This document shows, one piece after another, positions 20,122-31,552 of a stretch of 64,000 bases of DNA (positions are counted from its first letter, which is position 1; the number at the start of each line of letters is the position of its first letter). The notes under the pieces were generated by a model. The model searched no databases. It had not been told where the DNA came from and saw nothing but the letters and a program-made list of their open reading frames with translations. The DNA lies in contig CAUYUJ010019282.1 in assembly GCA_963575745.1 (NCBI GenBank), positions 504,712 through 568,711 of the forward strand, written 5' to 3'. This DNA is from Prorocentrum cordatum (Eukaryota; Sar; Dinophyceae; Prorocentrales; Prorocentraceae). The translations under genes and the position numbers were made by a program.

Positions 20122-21002
20122 TCAACCTTGGCCTTCTAATATTTTCCGCGCTAAGGGTTCCAACGAAGTCGCCCTTCTCCGAATCGCACGTGAAGTCAGG
20201 CACTTGCGCAAAATATTACGCACCATTTGACGCGCATGATCGTCTTTGTTGGCAAGGACGGCGGCGTCCTCAACGTCGCATTGCACCACAAAGTATCGAT
20301 CAGATCCGCAATCAAATTGAGGATGGTATGCTGGGTTGGTCTTCATACGATTGGAAGTGCGTAAACTGCCCCAATACTGCGGGCACCCCACGCGAACTTT
20401 CAAAGTAAGAGCAGGTTGCCATGCAGAACACCGAGCAGGCTGCCCCGCTGAACGCTGCGCCGTCGCCGACGCTGCGGGTACGCGAGCGCCTGCCGACGAT
20501 GAGGCAGCGCCCGCTGTTCCCCTAGGCGTCCGAGGAGCCCTCGGCGGGGCGCCGATGTCAAAGTCCTGGCATTTATTATCCTTGATGTTGTAGCACTCTG
20601 CTGTTTTATCTTTGGGGGCCGCCCCTGATGCCTTTGATGCGGTTTCCAAGAACATTTTACCAGCACCGTGCCGCGTTGAAGAAGCATCCCTCGTTGATCC
20701 CTCCAGCGTCGGCATCCAGCCAGTCCTGTGCGCCCGACCCGGCGCAGGGCCACGACGTGGGACAGGGCCCCTCGGAGTGGGAGCGCTGGCGCCTTGGAAC
20801 GCAGCTGCTGCGGCAGCCGCAGCTGGCGATCTGCATCGACGTCTATCAGCAGGTTGCCCCGCAGGTCGTTGCTGCTTGCTGCCTCCAGGGTCGGGATCAT
20901 CGGGGCTCTTCCTCTTCTTCTGTTTGGGCGGCGCTCTGAGCGGATCAGGTCCGAGCGACTTGCTCGACGAATCCGAAGATGGAGAGATACCAGCTGGGGC
21001 TG
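20122..21002 (-). pseudogene. Polyprotein linker with nuclear-signal-like basic patch
   Basis: One frame is open from about 21,000 to 20,122. It contains a Ser-rich acidic run, a basic patch PPKQKKRKSPDD, AGQPA at 20,849-20,862 and a pair of motifs (AGQPA, AWQPA) exactly 24 bp apart at 20,435 and 20,411. The C-terminal part YFVVQCDVEDAAVLANKDDH looks like folded protein. No family is recognised. Confidence 0.55.
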
Positions 21003-21160
21003 AGGCAAAGTGGCCCTTTTGCTATTTCTCTCGCAAGTTCAAAACAAGGGCAATTAATAATTGAAAAAAAAACTCTCAAAGAGAGAGGAAAACAAAAAAA
21101 AAAAAAAAAAACGTGGCTGGGAAAATCAAATTTGGAAACAAGTTCAGAACAGCTCAGGAG

Positions 21161-21256
<96 letters not shown>

Positions 21257-21664
21257 TTCGAAACAAGTCGAACACAAGTTCAAATAAATCCAAGAAGTTC
21301 AAAGTTCAAAACAAGTTCAAACAAGTTCCAAAAAAAATCGAATTCCAAAAAAAAATCGACTAAATCAACAAACTGGCCTGGACTTTTCCCGACCCGAAAC
21401 AATTTCAAAAAAGTTCACAAAAGTTCAAAAAAAAACATTCAAAATTCAAAAAAAAAAAAAAAAAAAAAAAAAAGTTCAAAAAAAAGTTCAACAAAAAGCT
21501 CAATTTCTGCACTGGAAAAATCAAAGTTCGAAAAAAGTTCAGAAAAGGTTCCAAAAAAAGTTCAAAGTTCGAACATAATTCAAAAAACAAGAAAACACAA
21601 AAATCAAAAAGTTCAACAAAGTTCAAACAAAAAGTTCAAATCCCCAAAAAAGTTTGCATGAAAA

Positions 21665-21709
<45 letters not shown>

Positions 21710-21712
21710 GAG

Positions 21713-21774
<62 letters not shown>

Positions 21775-21840
21775 CCCGGAACTTTCCCGGCACTTTTGAA
21801 AAACTTCATGAAAAAAGCATCCGCGGGGCCACTTTGCCTT
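21003..21840. mobile_element. A-rich insertion between 13-bp inverted repeats
   Basis: GGCAAAGTGGCCC at 21,004-21,016 and its reverse complement at 21,828-21,840 enclose about 810 bp of A-rich sequence: A92 at 21,161-21,252, many AAAAGTTC repeats, a (GA)n run at 21,667-21,705 and A-runs to 21,770. Retroelement coding sequence lies on both sides. No target duplication is visible. It could be a small TIR element, or an intron-like insertion: a possible GT donor lies just upstream in the sense strand, but reading phases do not match cleanly. Confidence 0.55.
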
Positions 21841-21849
21841 GGAGCAGCA

Positions 21850-23330
21850 TTACAAGTCAATCGGCGGATCTGGCTTCGGCTTGGGCGCTGCCTTAGCCGC
21901 GGCACCTGCCGGCGCCCATGGCCCATGTCGCACGGGGTTCCAGCCGGGGTCCAGGTCTATACCGCCAAGCCTTCTGAGTGCCATATTTCCGATGGTGGCC
22001 TTTCCCATGATAGACTGGTTATTTCTAGTAGCACTAAGTCCCCGGTCGACAGTAGCCCTTGCCCACCCGCCAGCTCCAGCGCGATAGGCGACCCGTCTCC
22101 CAAGAGAGAGACCCATCGTTTCAGCAACGACGCATCTAAGATCAATAGAAGCGCCCCGCATCGTAAGTGACGTCTGCGGCAAGGGAGCGCGCGTCGGAAT
22201 GCTCCGAGACGCACCCTTTTCAGGAGCCTCTCCCGCGGGGTCTACCTGTTCAGCCATTGCATCAACTGCATCTTCATCAGCTTCTTGTTGATCGTCCTCT
22301 TCTGAGTTGGGAGTAGCAGGTTTCCCCGCGTGCCAATCGCGATTGAACTGCTTCGAATGATGAAGAGGTGACAGGTGTTCCCATACTTGAAGAGATCGGG
22401 ATAACTTTTCGGCTGTAGCGCGACCGTAATCGTTCTCCGCCAACTGATCCTCATTCGGCGTTAAAAAAGATCGGCGTAGTACCCCCGACCATCACCGTGA
22501 AACCAAGCCCACGGTGCCTGTTCAAAAATTCGGGCTTCTTGGTGGGCGTCTCGCGGGGCAACCAGGCCTGCAGTCGGCATATTCGGGGCGCGAGCAACAA
22601 ACGTTTCTGTAGAGCTTCCGTTCCTCGACGATAGCTCTCTTGAGGTCGCGCATGAAAAGCTCATCTTGTGATTTGACAGGTCCTGTCTTTTTTGAGAGCA
22701 CGATCTTGCCATCTTCACCTCGTTCACTATGGCGAAGAGAATACCAGTGGCGACCCCGGTGCTCGGCCCAACCCTTGTTCAGCAAAAATGCTGCGTAGCA
22801 TCTGGGGGTGTGCGCTGGCGAGCCAATCCAGCTTCCGCATGGCCAGCAAGACGCTGCAATCCGCCATCTTGATGTCCTTCTCGAGGTTGATCTTCTGGAG
22901 GCGGGTGCCACCGCAGACGGCCCCTCCTTGGAGGAGCGCCGGCCCGCCATGGATGGGGCCTTTGGAGCACCCGCACCAGGAGGACGAGGACGCTGAAGGC
23001 CGCTCGAGCGAGCGCCACTGGAACGCTCACGCGCCCGATTCGGTGAGCGACTGGGGATGCGACCGCGGCGTTCTTGACGAGCGTCAATTTCCCATTCCTC
23101 GTCATCATCATCGTCGCGATACTTTTCCTTCCAGACCTGGCGGCTCGCCGATCACATCTGGCGGCTCATAGAGCGGTTTGAAGCAACGAATGTGAAATGC
23201 AATCCTTCATTGTGGCCAAGCTCATATTGAATGCGCTCAGACAGATCACTCGCGTCTCGCGGGTTTCCCCGCAAAGGGTCATCGTCGCTCAATTCCATGT
23301 TTGTCGGATTTTCCAATAACCCGGGGATAG
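21850..23330 (-). pseudogene. Polyprotein segment downstream of gag, unrecognised
   Basis: Coding-like stretches in shifting frames include LNKGWAEHRGRHWYSLRHSE, SQDELFMRDLKRAIVEERKL, AWFHGDGRGYYADLF, AGKPA (22,316-22,329) followed by an acidic run EEDDQQEADEDAVDA, and DLSERIQYELGHNEGLHFTF near 23,200. An inverse-orientation version of the recurrent motif is at about 22,552-22,573. I recognise no domain. Confidence 0.5.
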
Positions 23331-23371
23331 AGCATCAGCTGCATTTCTTCGTCCGCTGCAAGAATAGCGAC

Positions 23372-24009
23372 TTATGAATCCGCGGGCGCCCCCGCCATGT
23401 CTGCATCACCTTCGGCGGGCACGTGGAAGTTCACGACGAGCTCAATTTCTGCAGGTTGCCCCGCGATGGGTATGCCCAGCCATTCTGCCAGATCGATATC
23501 GATGTGGCCAGTGGACACCTCCTCGAACAGCTCGTCGGCGCAATTCTCGAGGGTCATGCTGGCGGTGAGGTGCCTGGCAGCCATGAAGTTGACAACTGCA
23601 GCTGGGCGATGGGCAGGGTCAGCTAAAAGAGACCCCCAGTCAAGATACTGCATGTCAGAATCGGTCTGAGCCAGACGTATTGACGGACCCCTGCCTCTCC
23701 CATCGCCATGAGGGCACTCGCGGCGAAAATGCTGCGTGCTGTGGCATATGTCGCACTCCATAGTCTTACCATTGGCATCCTTCGGGCCCCCCCGACGTCC
23801 TTTACCTTGTCCTGGTGCATGCCTGCGGCTTCTGCCTGCACCTAAAAACATGTCTTCATCGTGTGGCCCGGTAAGGGATGCTAGGAATGCTAATATGCCT
23901 CTACCATGCAATCGCCGACGCTTACCTTTACCCTTACTTCGGCCCTTGCCGTTTCCCTTGAGTGCTACGCGCGATGCGCCGTACTTTACGGACGGGCTTC
24001 TTCATAAAA
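23372..24009 (-). pseudogene. gag C-terminal part with CCHC zinc knuckle
   Basis: A basic Gly/Lys/Arg-rich stretch (near 23,990-23,910) is followed by CDICHSTQHFRREC, a perfect C-x2-C-x4-H-x4-C knuckle (about 23,710-23,757) typical of nucleocapsid RNA-binding domains. Then come a predicted folded region with VVNFMAARHL and DELFEEVSTGHIDIDLAEWL, AGQPA (23,451-23,464) and AGAPA (23,382-23,395). A frameshift lies near 23,960. The N-terminal half of gag is at 31,564-32,990, separated by the LINE insertion. Confidence 0.8.
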
Positions 24010-24020
24010 CGCCTCCATCT
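24010..24020. repeat. 11-bp target duplication, left copy
   Basis: CGCCTCCATCT, identical to 31,553-31,563. In the sense of the retroelement this is AGATGGAGGCG. It marks the 3' end of LINE 1. Confidence 0.88.
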
Positions 24021-24280
24021 CTTTTGAGCTCAACGCCCGCGCAGACGAGTGACCAAAACAAACCAGCAGCGGTGGCCGGGGAACCACTGCTGGTAGCGAG
24101 GGCGACCTCACTGACTGAAAGGGCACCTCGGGCAGCCCCGTGGGCTAGGAGGCACTGACCACACGACGGGCGACCGCCCCGTGATCGGCAAAAGAAAAAC
24201 ACTCCAGTGCCTCAGCGGGGCAACGGTCGGGGAGGACAAATCCCCCCCGTGCCTGCCGCGCAACCTGCGCAAGAACAGGT

Positions 24281-25035
24281 CGGCGGCCCCCAGAGCAACT
24301 GCCACCGCGGGGGGGGCGTCACCCCGCGGCCGTGCGACAGGGGGCGAGGACGCAACTGGGCAGTGAAAAGGGCGGCCGGCGGCGCCTGCACGGCGGAAGT
24401 CCAAGGCCCGAGTCCCAAGGCTGGCTGCGCAACCAGCACCGCAGCACAGGGCGCAGCAGCGACCCCAGATCGAACCTGCCGCAGGCGCCTACCACGCCGC
24501 GAGACTAGGCTGGTGGCCCAGCGCTGGACGGAGAGGGCAGTGCATCTCTATGCTTGACACTCAACCTGATAGGAGGGTTGGCGGCCCCCTGAACAACGGT
24601 CACCGCAGGGGAGACATCGCCCCGCAGCCGTGCACCAGAGGGCGGGGACGCCACAGGGCAGTGAAAAGGACGGCCAGCGGCGCCTGCGCGGCGGAACTCC
24701 AAGGTCCGAGTTCCAGGGCTGGCAGCGTAACCAGCGCCGCCGCACAGGGCGCAGCAAAACCCCAGATCGAACCTGCCATAGGCGCCGCAGACGCCGCGAG
24801 ACTAGCTGGTGGACCAGCGCTCACCCCTGAGCAACGGTCGCCGCAGGGCACCACCCCACAGCCGCGCATCACAAGGCGCGAGCAGCACGGGCAGCGAAAA
24901 GGACGGCCAACAACGCCAGCGCGACGGGCGACGGAACTCCAAAGCCATGGCACCAGGGCTGGCAGCATACCAGCACTGCCGCACCGAGCACAGCAAGGCC
25001 CCAGATCGCACCTGCCACAGCGCAGGGCAACGGTC
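24281..25035 (-). repeat. Three tandem copies in the LINE 1 3' region
   Basis: Units share (G/A)CAG(T/C)GAAAAGG-CGGCC, GCGG(A)A(C/G)TCCAA and CCCCAGATCG(A/C)ACCTGCC. The CAGTGAAAAG box is at 24,361 and 24,659 and, as CAGCGAAAAG, at 24,892, giving spacings of 298 and 233 bp. They lie after the last LINE coding remnant in sense order, so they are probably 3' UTR repeats. Confidence 0.8.
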
Positions 25036-25311
25036 AGGGAGGCCATGACTCACTCGCGCCCTGGGCCGCGGCGAGCAGGCGCTGGGCCAGAGCAGCCCGG
25101 CGCCTGACACGAGCGCCCACCACCTCCGAGGACGGGGGGGGGGCTCAACCGAGGGAGCGGGGACCTCCTCCCCCTCCGAGACAGAGGCCTCGGCAGGGGC
25201 TGCACCGCCGCCCGTGGGCTGCACAGGCCTATCCTTAGGAGTGCCAAACACCTCGCAGATATAATAAACGTTCACAGAAACATCGCGACGCCCGGGGTTC
25301 GGGTGGATGCC

Positions 25312-25620
25312 TCAGCAGAGGCCCCGCCATGAAAACTCGGCGTGCCTGGAGGGAGCCCCTGTGCAAAACTTCCCAAGACCACGGATCCTCGCGCCAGTGC
25401 TGCGACAGCGACACTTTATGCAAACAAAAAGGTGCGAGCCATCGCTGCAAGAGAACGCCGACACACGATGGCGCAACGAGACCAACGCGCCTTCATCCAA
25501 CCTGCTCTTGCCCGAGCAGCGGCCTGGCCCTGGCCCATCGACAGCCCTGCAGCCTAGCAAACAATCTCTGCAACGCCACAAGCCAGACCGAGAAACCCAA
25601 TCATGGCCAGGCTTGTCGCA
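25312..25620 (-). pseudogene. LINE 1 C-terminal Cys-rich tail
   Basis: Contains GHDWVSRSGLWRCRDCLLGC and, about 60 residues later, LFVCIKCRCRSTG with a following Cys and a G-I-H-P box. The same pattern (W-x-C-x2-C type pairs, then V-x-C-x2-C and G-I-H-P) appears at 60,540-60,900 in LINE 2. It probably binds zinc. Confidence 0.7.
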
Positions 25621-26250
25621 CGAAAGAGAGGGCTGACGGGCTTGCGGGCGGTATTCAACCCCCGACAGGTCGAGCCTAGGCCATTCCAGAAGGATGTTAG
25701 AGGCGAGCTTGCACACTGCCTTGGCGATGACAACCTGCTTGTCAACATCAGCAAGGCCGCGAGCGTCAGAAGCATGCAACGAAAGAGCAGGTTTGGCAGC
25801 AGCGTCAGCATCGCCATTGCACTTGCGACACTCATCAAGATCTCTGTGATCGGCCACCTTCACAACAGCAGGAATCCAATTGCCCCCACGGGCGCTCGCT
25901 TCCAAAATAATGCCACTGTACATGCGCCCCCCCCGAAAGCCGATCACCGGGCGGGAGGTTAGAATGCTTTGCCACAGTCAAGCAATCAAAGTACAGAGTG
26001 GAGGGATATCTGGCCATATTACCAGCCATCCCGCGAGCAAAATATTCACCAGCCTGCGCCGTCTGCGGGGACTGGGCCCGCACGAGCCCCATGACTTCCC
26101 CTAGAAGCAGCCCCTGGTCATCGCGCATCGCGATGGCCCGCGAACCGCGGCTGAGCTCGCGAACGATGCGCCTGCGACAAGACCCGTCGAGGAAAAGCGA
26201 GCCCCAGACGGCGCCCTCCTGGGGGAGACCCGGGGCCCTCGGGGCTCTCC
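25620..26250 (-). pseudogene. LINE 1 RNase H domain
   Basis: SLFLDGSC carries the first catalytic Asp, TAQAGEYFARGMAGNMA the Glu and STLYFDCLTVAKHSNLPPG the second Asp, in the right order and spacing for an RNase H fold. The three acidic residues are kept even though the RT is not. It is followed by the Cys-rich tail. Confidence 0.75.
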
Positions 26251-26559
26251 AGAGAATCGCAGTGCCAACGGAACACCACACTGCCTTCGAGGCACGGCCT
26301 GGGCAAGGTCTCGGCGGGATGGGCGAGAGCCCCAAAGCAGAATGACAGGTCCGAGTAATCGTCCGCCTTAGTGTCCAAAGCGGCGGCAAGTATCCAGTCC
26401 TTAGCGACGCAAGCCCTCTGAACGGCCACGCGGACGCAGACTCACAGGCGGCGGTGTAAAGAGTCGGGCGCACCACGGTGGATACACGTAGGGCTGACCT
26501 GGTAGCCACACGCCAGAGCACGGCCTGGGGCCCAGATGGCGCTGCATGCCAAGGCTCTG

Positions 26560-26998
26560 ACCACGCCGCGCTCAAACGGAGAAAAAGCTTTGGACGAGAA
26601 TGCCGCTCCAGGCACGTCTAAACACAAACGGCCCCCAGAATGCCACTTGCCCCCGGGGTCTCTTTCGAGCGATCTCACCATCCCATCTCTGCAGAGACTC
26701 GCCAGCAAGGCGGGGGGGGGGGGTCACACCCAGAGGAATAAGGAAGCCACGACCATCGATGATGGTCAAGTAGTTAGTCATGCGCCAGCCTAACCTGACC
26801 AGGCAAAGCCTAAGAGCAGGAATAAGACCGCCGACGAGACCCCAAGTGAGTTTTGTCCTGGCCCCAGACCGCGGCCCAAGAGCCACGCAGCTCTTTGTGG
26901 GAAAGAGAATGCTCGAAGGTTCTAGTCTGGGCAAGCCGCGCCTCATTTTTCCCCCCTGAGGACTGGCGCGCAGGCAGCCCCCCAGGGGGAGAAAAAAC

Positions 26999-27054
<56 letters not shown>

Positions 27055-28180
27055 GTTGCCAGAAACTCCAACAATCTCAGCTCCGCCAGAGCCTCCAGCC
27101 AGGGGGCCAGCCGGAAAACACGGGGGCTTCTTTGCCCCAGGACCCCCGAAAGCTTCCAGAGCCTTTTGGCCCTACGGCATAAGGCCGCCAGTCTCGACAT
27201 AAGCTTGCTGGCCCTACCAGCAGCAGGGATGGACTTGCCAGCGGCGTAGTCCACGCCTAAGTTGACTGTGGAATCCTCTACTCTTCCAGCCAGGCTACCA
27301 AGCTGCTCGCCAATTTCTAAGGCGACCGAGGGGCAGGTGGAGACCGTGCAAAAATTAGACAGAGCGACGCTGCAACCCATCATCACCGCGACCGCCGAAC
27401 GCAGGGCCTGCGAACTCGCAGCGATCGCAGATATAACGCGGCGGCGAGGGCCAGAGGCAGAAATACCAGAGCCATCTCTGTAAATGTCCAGGCCACATAT
27501 AGGCTGCAACGGGATAGGGTCAAGCGCGTCAAGTCCGAACACCCGAGTGAAGGTGGCGGCCATGCTACAACCAGCCACCACTCCTTTAGCAACAAAAAAA
27601 AGCCCCACATGATGCCGCCCAAGGACAGAAACCGACCACAGCGGAACGCAAATATGCAAAGGCGCGCAATGGGCTGCGGGAAGCCGCGACGTTGACACTT
27701 TGCGAGGAGCAGGCCGAGGCCGATAATTTCGTAAGATTTAAACAAGTCGTGGAAAACACTGCACGACACTTCTGCAGCAGAGGTTCCGTGCCAGGCGCGG
27801 ACCGACTGCCTCCAGACAACGCCCGAAGCATCTCGATTCCCGCCAGCAGCCCAATGCCGACGGTGGTGTTCTAGCTCCCAGGTAACGGCATGGGGGCGCC
27901 GAAGCCCCCCCCCCACACCCTGTGCCAGGAGCAGAACACCCCAGTCGGCCTGTAGCCACCTGCGGGCTTCGAAAGAAGAGCAAGCTGGACGGCCGAGATC
28001 TGCTCGGGCAACTCCCCAGGCGCCTCCATAACTTCAGAAAATGATGGCGAGCGCGTCTAGCGCGTCATCACACAAGTACTGATAGCGCCTGCAAGTGAAA
28101 CCATCGTAGGCGACATCCCCTTCTTGTATCTCTTGGAGACGGCCCTGATTCCATCGGCCGAGACCCTCGGCAGCGGGTGG
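26560..28180 (-). pseudogene. LINE 1 reverse transcriptase
   Basis: Successive frames give DDALDALAIIF, GGGLRRPHAVTWELEHHRRH, WRQSVRAWHG, the motif A region FHDLFKSYEIIGLGLLLAKC, GVVAGCSMAATFTRVF, the active-site box GLDIYRDGSGISA, then VNLGVDYAAGKS and a thumb region with LTWGLVGGLIPALRLCLVRL and ALACGYQVSPTC. The catalytic Tyr-x-Asp-Asp reads Tyr-Arg-Asp-Gly (near 27,470). A53 at 27,000-27,052 interrupts the thumb. LINE 2 aligns with this RT at GRLRRP / DRLRRP and SYE / YYE. Confidence 0.82.
27000..27052. repeat. A53 homopolymer
   Basis: Uninterrupted A run on the plus strand (T in the LINE sense) within the RT thumb-coding part. Confidence 0.97.
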
Positions 28181-29054
28181 GGGGGCAGAGACGGGGGACC
28201 CCTGGGGGCCCCGGAGCCCCTGGCCTCCAAAAGGCTGCACATTCAAAGCCTTCCGAAGCCAAAAGAGCGGGGGGGTCGGAAACAACAACCCCATCCGCCG
28301 ACAGGGTCGCCGCGGGTAGCCACGGGGCGGGGTCCCCTGTACACAAATGGACACGTTTAGCCCCCATCATCCAGACCTTCGGTGATCCAGGCTTTCCAAC
28401 TCTGCTGCGACCTCTTGTTGGCAGCGGCGTGAGCATTGCTCGCGGCTTCGTCAAGTCTGGCACGCGGATCCTCGCCATTGAACGAGTCACCGAAAAAAAT
28501 AAACGATGACGGGCCACGACGCACGCAACCTCGGCGAAGAGAGGCTGGAGAGCAGCAGGAATCTGGATGTGCGCGGGAGGCTTCTGAAGCAACTTCGTCA
28601 ACGCCTCGACCTGCGCGCCTTCGCCTTGGTTCGAGTCCAGGAGCGAAACGAAGGCACGAAAGCGGACGCTGAGCCACCGAACTGCGTGGTGTTCAGGATC
28701 TCGAACAGCGCGATCACGTCCAACAAGCAAATTCCAAACCAGCTGGGGGCCCTTGGACCTCGAACCAATGACAAGAACAGACTGGCCGAAAATCGGAACG
28801 AGTTCAAACTCAGCCGTGTCAGCCCAGGCAGCATAACAAGGCGAGAGCAGCGACGATGCGCCCCTGGCGTCACCTGAAGCAACGCAGCGGGAGCCCCGGT
28901 CAGCAAACTCTCGAATGCAGGACCAATCAGGAGGACAAGGCCGAGGACCTAAAACAGCAGAGGCAGAAAGAGGAGGAGGTTTCCTGAAACTAACACCTTT
29001 TAACCTCCCGAATGAAGCATGGGGGGCCGCCTGAACAGGCCTGCGCGGGCTCAA
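28180..29054 (-). pseudogene. LINE 1 endonuclease-RT linker
   Basis: Long open frame with coding-like stretches such as DWSCIREFADRGSRC, FELVPIFGQSVLVIG, FRAFVSLLDSNQGEG and TKLLQKPPAHIQIPAALQPL. It occupies the linker position between endonuclease and RT in this LINE type. No separate fold is assigned. Confidence 0.6.
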
Positions 29055-29063
29055 CGTGGCGTC

Positions 29064-29670
29064 TTAGATGACCTCGCAGATCTTCGCGGCGTTTCCCAAA
29101 CCTCCCGAAAAGACAAAATGGCCCAGGGGCGACGGGGTGCCCTCGCCGAAGTGAGCGCGGCCGTCCGCCACTACTTGTAAACCGATCAGCTTCTCGGCAA
29201 GCCTCGCACTGGCCAGGGCCCCTGGGCCCGCGTCCCGCGTTGAAATCGCCCCCAATTCAAAGGGGCGGGGAGGGCGAAGACGCACGTTCACAGATGCATG
29301 CTAAGAGGTCGATGTTCCTTTCAGACAAGCCCTCCGAATGGCGAAGGTAGACAGAGCATGCAACAAAGCTCCCCGCGAGGAAGGTGAACGATGGCCGCCG
29401 CGGCGCGGCCCTTAGCACCCCCCACGCCCCTGGGGGGTCATGCATGCCGAGGAAATCTCCGGCGAGGACGCGCGCGCCAGAGGGCGAAGAGCCCGCGGCC
29501 GCGCCGAGGGCCGAAGTAAAAATGCCCGTTCCACCCTTGGCGCGCACACCAAGCCGACGCCCGCTCCAGCCACTCAGTGGCTCGCATCCTATGCTCTTGG
29601 CACAGGGTGATGCGAGCAGGAGACTTAGCCGTGAGATCCTGCATGGTTGACCAGCGGGCAGTTGACCGAG
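29064..29670 (-). pseudogene. LINE 1 EEP-type endonuclease
   Basis: ARITLCQEHRMRATEWLERA holds the Gln-Glu-His box near the start of an exonuclease-endonuclease-phosphatase fold. It is followed by ARQGWNGHF, then in another frame GARVLAGDFLGMHDPPG, CSVYLRHSEGLSERNIDLL and, near the end, GHFVFSGGLGNAAKICEV. These enzymes nick target DNA to prime reverse transcription. At least two frameshifts are needed. The later catalytic Asp-Phe-Asn box is not recognisable. Confidence 0.65.
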
Positions 29671-30081
29671 TGGGCGCAGAGCTCCAGGTTTCCCCAGGGG
29701 CCAGGGCCAGGGCTTCCAGGAGCCCCCAGAGCACCCGAGGAAACAGAACGCACTTAGGGGGTCCGAAGGGCCGCTGAAGAACTCGACAAACGGGATGTCG
29801 AACTGCACGCAGAGGTCGAGCGAGCGGCCGGACTGGCCGCCTCAACACACTCAGCCTTCGAAAAAGATCCCCCCCGCGGAGGTTGCGCCGTGCAAACCAG
29901 GGTTCCCGAATAGTTTCGGGCACAAGGTGGCGACTAGGGGGGTCCCCCAGGGCCCCATGCACGTTCCCAGAAGCCCCCCCAGGCAAGAAAAGGAATCAAG
30001 GCGACCCTCGGAAGACGCCCTCGACTCAAAAAAGTTGCCCAGAAATTCCAGAAAGACTGAGACCTCGAAGCACGCGGCACC

Positions 30082-30210
30082 AGAGAGAGAGAGAGAGGGA
30101 GAGAGAGAGAGAGGAAGAGAGAAACAAAGAAAAAAAAAAAAAAAGAAAAAAAAAACTACATCTGTCCGCTGGTGGCCTCGACGAACACAAGCCTCTCCTG
30201 GGTGCGCTGA

Positions 30211-30272
<62 letters not shown>

Positions 30273-30281
30273 ATAGTAGTA
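30082..30281. repeat. (GA)n, A-rich and (AGT)n microsatellites
   Basis: GA run at 30,082-30,120, A-rich run to 30,155, and AGT run at 30,212-30,281, between ORF1 and the endonuclease of LINE 1. Confidence 0.93.
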
Positions 30282-30318
30282 CGTCGCTGTCTCCGAAATT
30301 GGCGCCCCCTGCCAATCC

Positions 30319-31551
30319 TCACGCACTGGCAGAGGGGGGCAACTCGTTCAGACTGACCTTGAATAATATCGGCTGCCCTGGCGCGAAGTGCTGCTGCGGC
30401 GCCGCCATCTGAGTCTCCACCCCCAGACGAGCAGGCATTGGGATCTCCCTGCGGGTGCCCAGGAGCGCCTGGGCCCCCTCACCATCGCTAGGCGCAGCGG
30501 CAACGTCAGGCTCGCAAACCTTCCGCATCTTGGCAAGGCGCCCGAGGTGCTCCTTATTCGCCTCCTTGGTCTTGTTGGCCGTCTCCTTGGCCTGTGCGAA
30601 AAGCTTTCTGAGCCAGCCCTTGAATGCCATCACGCAGCTGATTGCCCCTCGCCTCGAGCTCCTCTTGGTCGGCCTGGGACAGCTCAAAGTCCTCGGTGCC
30701 AACCGGCAACTCCGAGGGGTCGATGCCCAGCTGCTGCGAGAAAGTGCAGTCCAAGATCGCAGCCAGGGAGCAAGGCACTGACTTGGCCGCGCCGTCCTTC
30801 TGGCGGGACTGGGTCGTCTGCCCACGCAGGGCAGCGACCAGGCGGCGGCGCTCAGCCCCAGCCGCCTCCACCTCCTCAGCGAGCTTGGTGACCAGGCCCG
30901 TCTGCTCGACCATCTGCAGCGACCGCTCCTCGAAACGCTACGCAGCACCTTGAAGCTTGCGTTCGAGGCCGCGAAGCTTGCTGCGGGCCATGGGCACCTG
31001 GCGCTGCAGCGTGGGCCCCTTCGCGGCGGGCGGGGGCTCGGCCAGCTCGCGGCGCCGCCCTGCGCACAGCGCGCCACCCGACTTGGCCAGCAGCTCCGCC
31101 AGCGCCGCGTGCTCTTCGCGGGAGAGAGCGTTGGCGGGAGCGCGAGCTTGGGCCGCAGGAACAGCGCCACCCTTGCCACCTCCGCTGTCGGCCAGCGCAA
31201 AGCAACCAGGCGGACCAGAGGAGGCGAAGGGCGAGAAGGGGCCGGCACCGCCACCGAGGCCATTCGACCATACTCCACCAGGTGCCCCAAACATGGGAGG
31301 TGAGCATGGCTGGAACGGTGCCCACACGGTGCCGCAGCGCTTGCAGCGCCTCCAGCGCATCTCGGCCTGCACGCAGCCGCGGGGCCCGCGGGCCCAAAGG
31401 GCTGGACGGGGCGGGCCCTTGGAGCCCAGGAACACGCGCAGCCCAGCGCGAGCTCCTTCTCGAGGTCGGCAGCCGGCGGGGAACGCTGGCCTCCTCTGCA
31501 CTGCTTGCCGACATCTCGCAACGCTCAGTGGCTTGGGCGCAAAACGGCGAA
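30319..31551 (-). pseudogene. LINE 1 ORF1 (gag-like)
   Basis: Starts at the 5' end of the element. A Cys pair, RCKRCGTVWAPFQPC, is followed by a Gly/Pro-rich part, then a heptad-like Leu/Glu/Lys region (LSREEHAALAELLAKSGG; LVTKLAEEVEAAGAERRRL) and after one in-frame TAG (30,938) and a frameshift near 30,620, WLRKLFAQAKETANKTKEAN. The coiled-coil character suits a LINE ORF1 RNA-binding protein. It ends at 30,319. Confidence 0.6.
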
Positions 31552-31552
31552 T

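Larger units (their letters stand above)
24021..31552 (-). mobile_element. LINE 1, 7.5 kb, inserted in the retroelement gag
   Basis: Minus-strand non-LTR retrotransposon with ORF1, an endonuclease, a linker, RT, RNase H and a Cys-rich C-terminus, then a repetitive 3' region. An exact 11-bp duplication flanks it. Taking out the LINE and one duplication joins gag across ...RRW-RRF... without a stop at the junction. There is no poly-A tail at the 3' end (sense ...GAGCTCAAAAG). It is full length by content but dead: stops, frameshifts and an altered RT active site. It is younger than the retroelement it interrupts. Confidence 0.88.

Noticed and set aside
23259-23272. GCGGGTTTCCCCGC as an in-phase AGxPA motif
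   Set aside because: The sequence fits but the best coding frame reads Arg-Gly-Asn-Pro-Arg, out of phase with all others, so it was left out of the count.
29600-29700. PAGQP peptide in LINE 1 as another copy of the recurrent motif
   Set aside because: The underlying bases (ACCAGCGGGCAGTTGACC) do not match the 14-bp palindromic motif; it is a chance peptide match.
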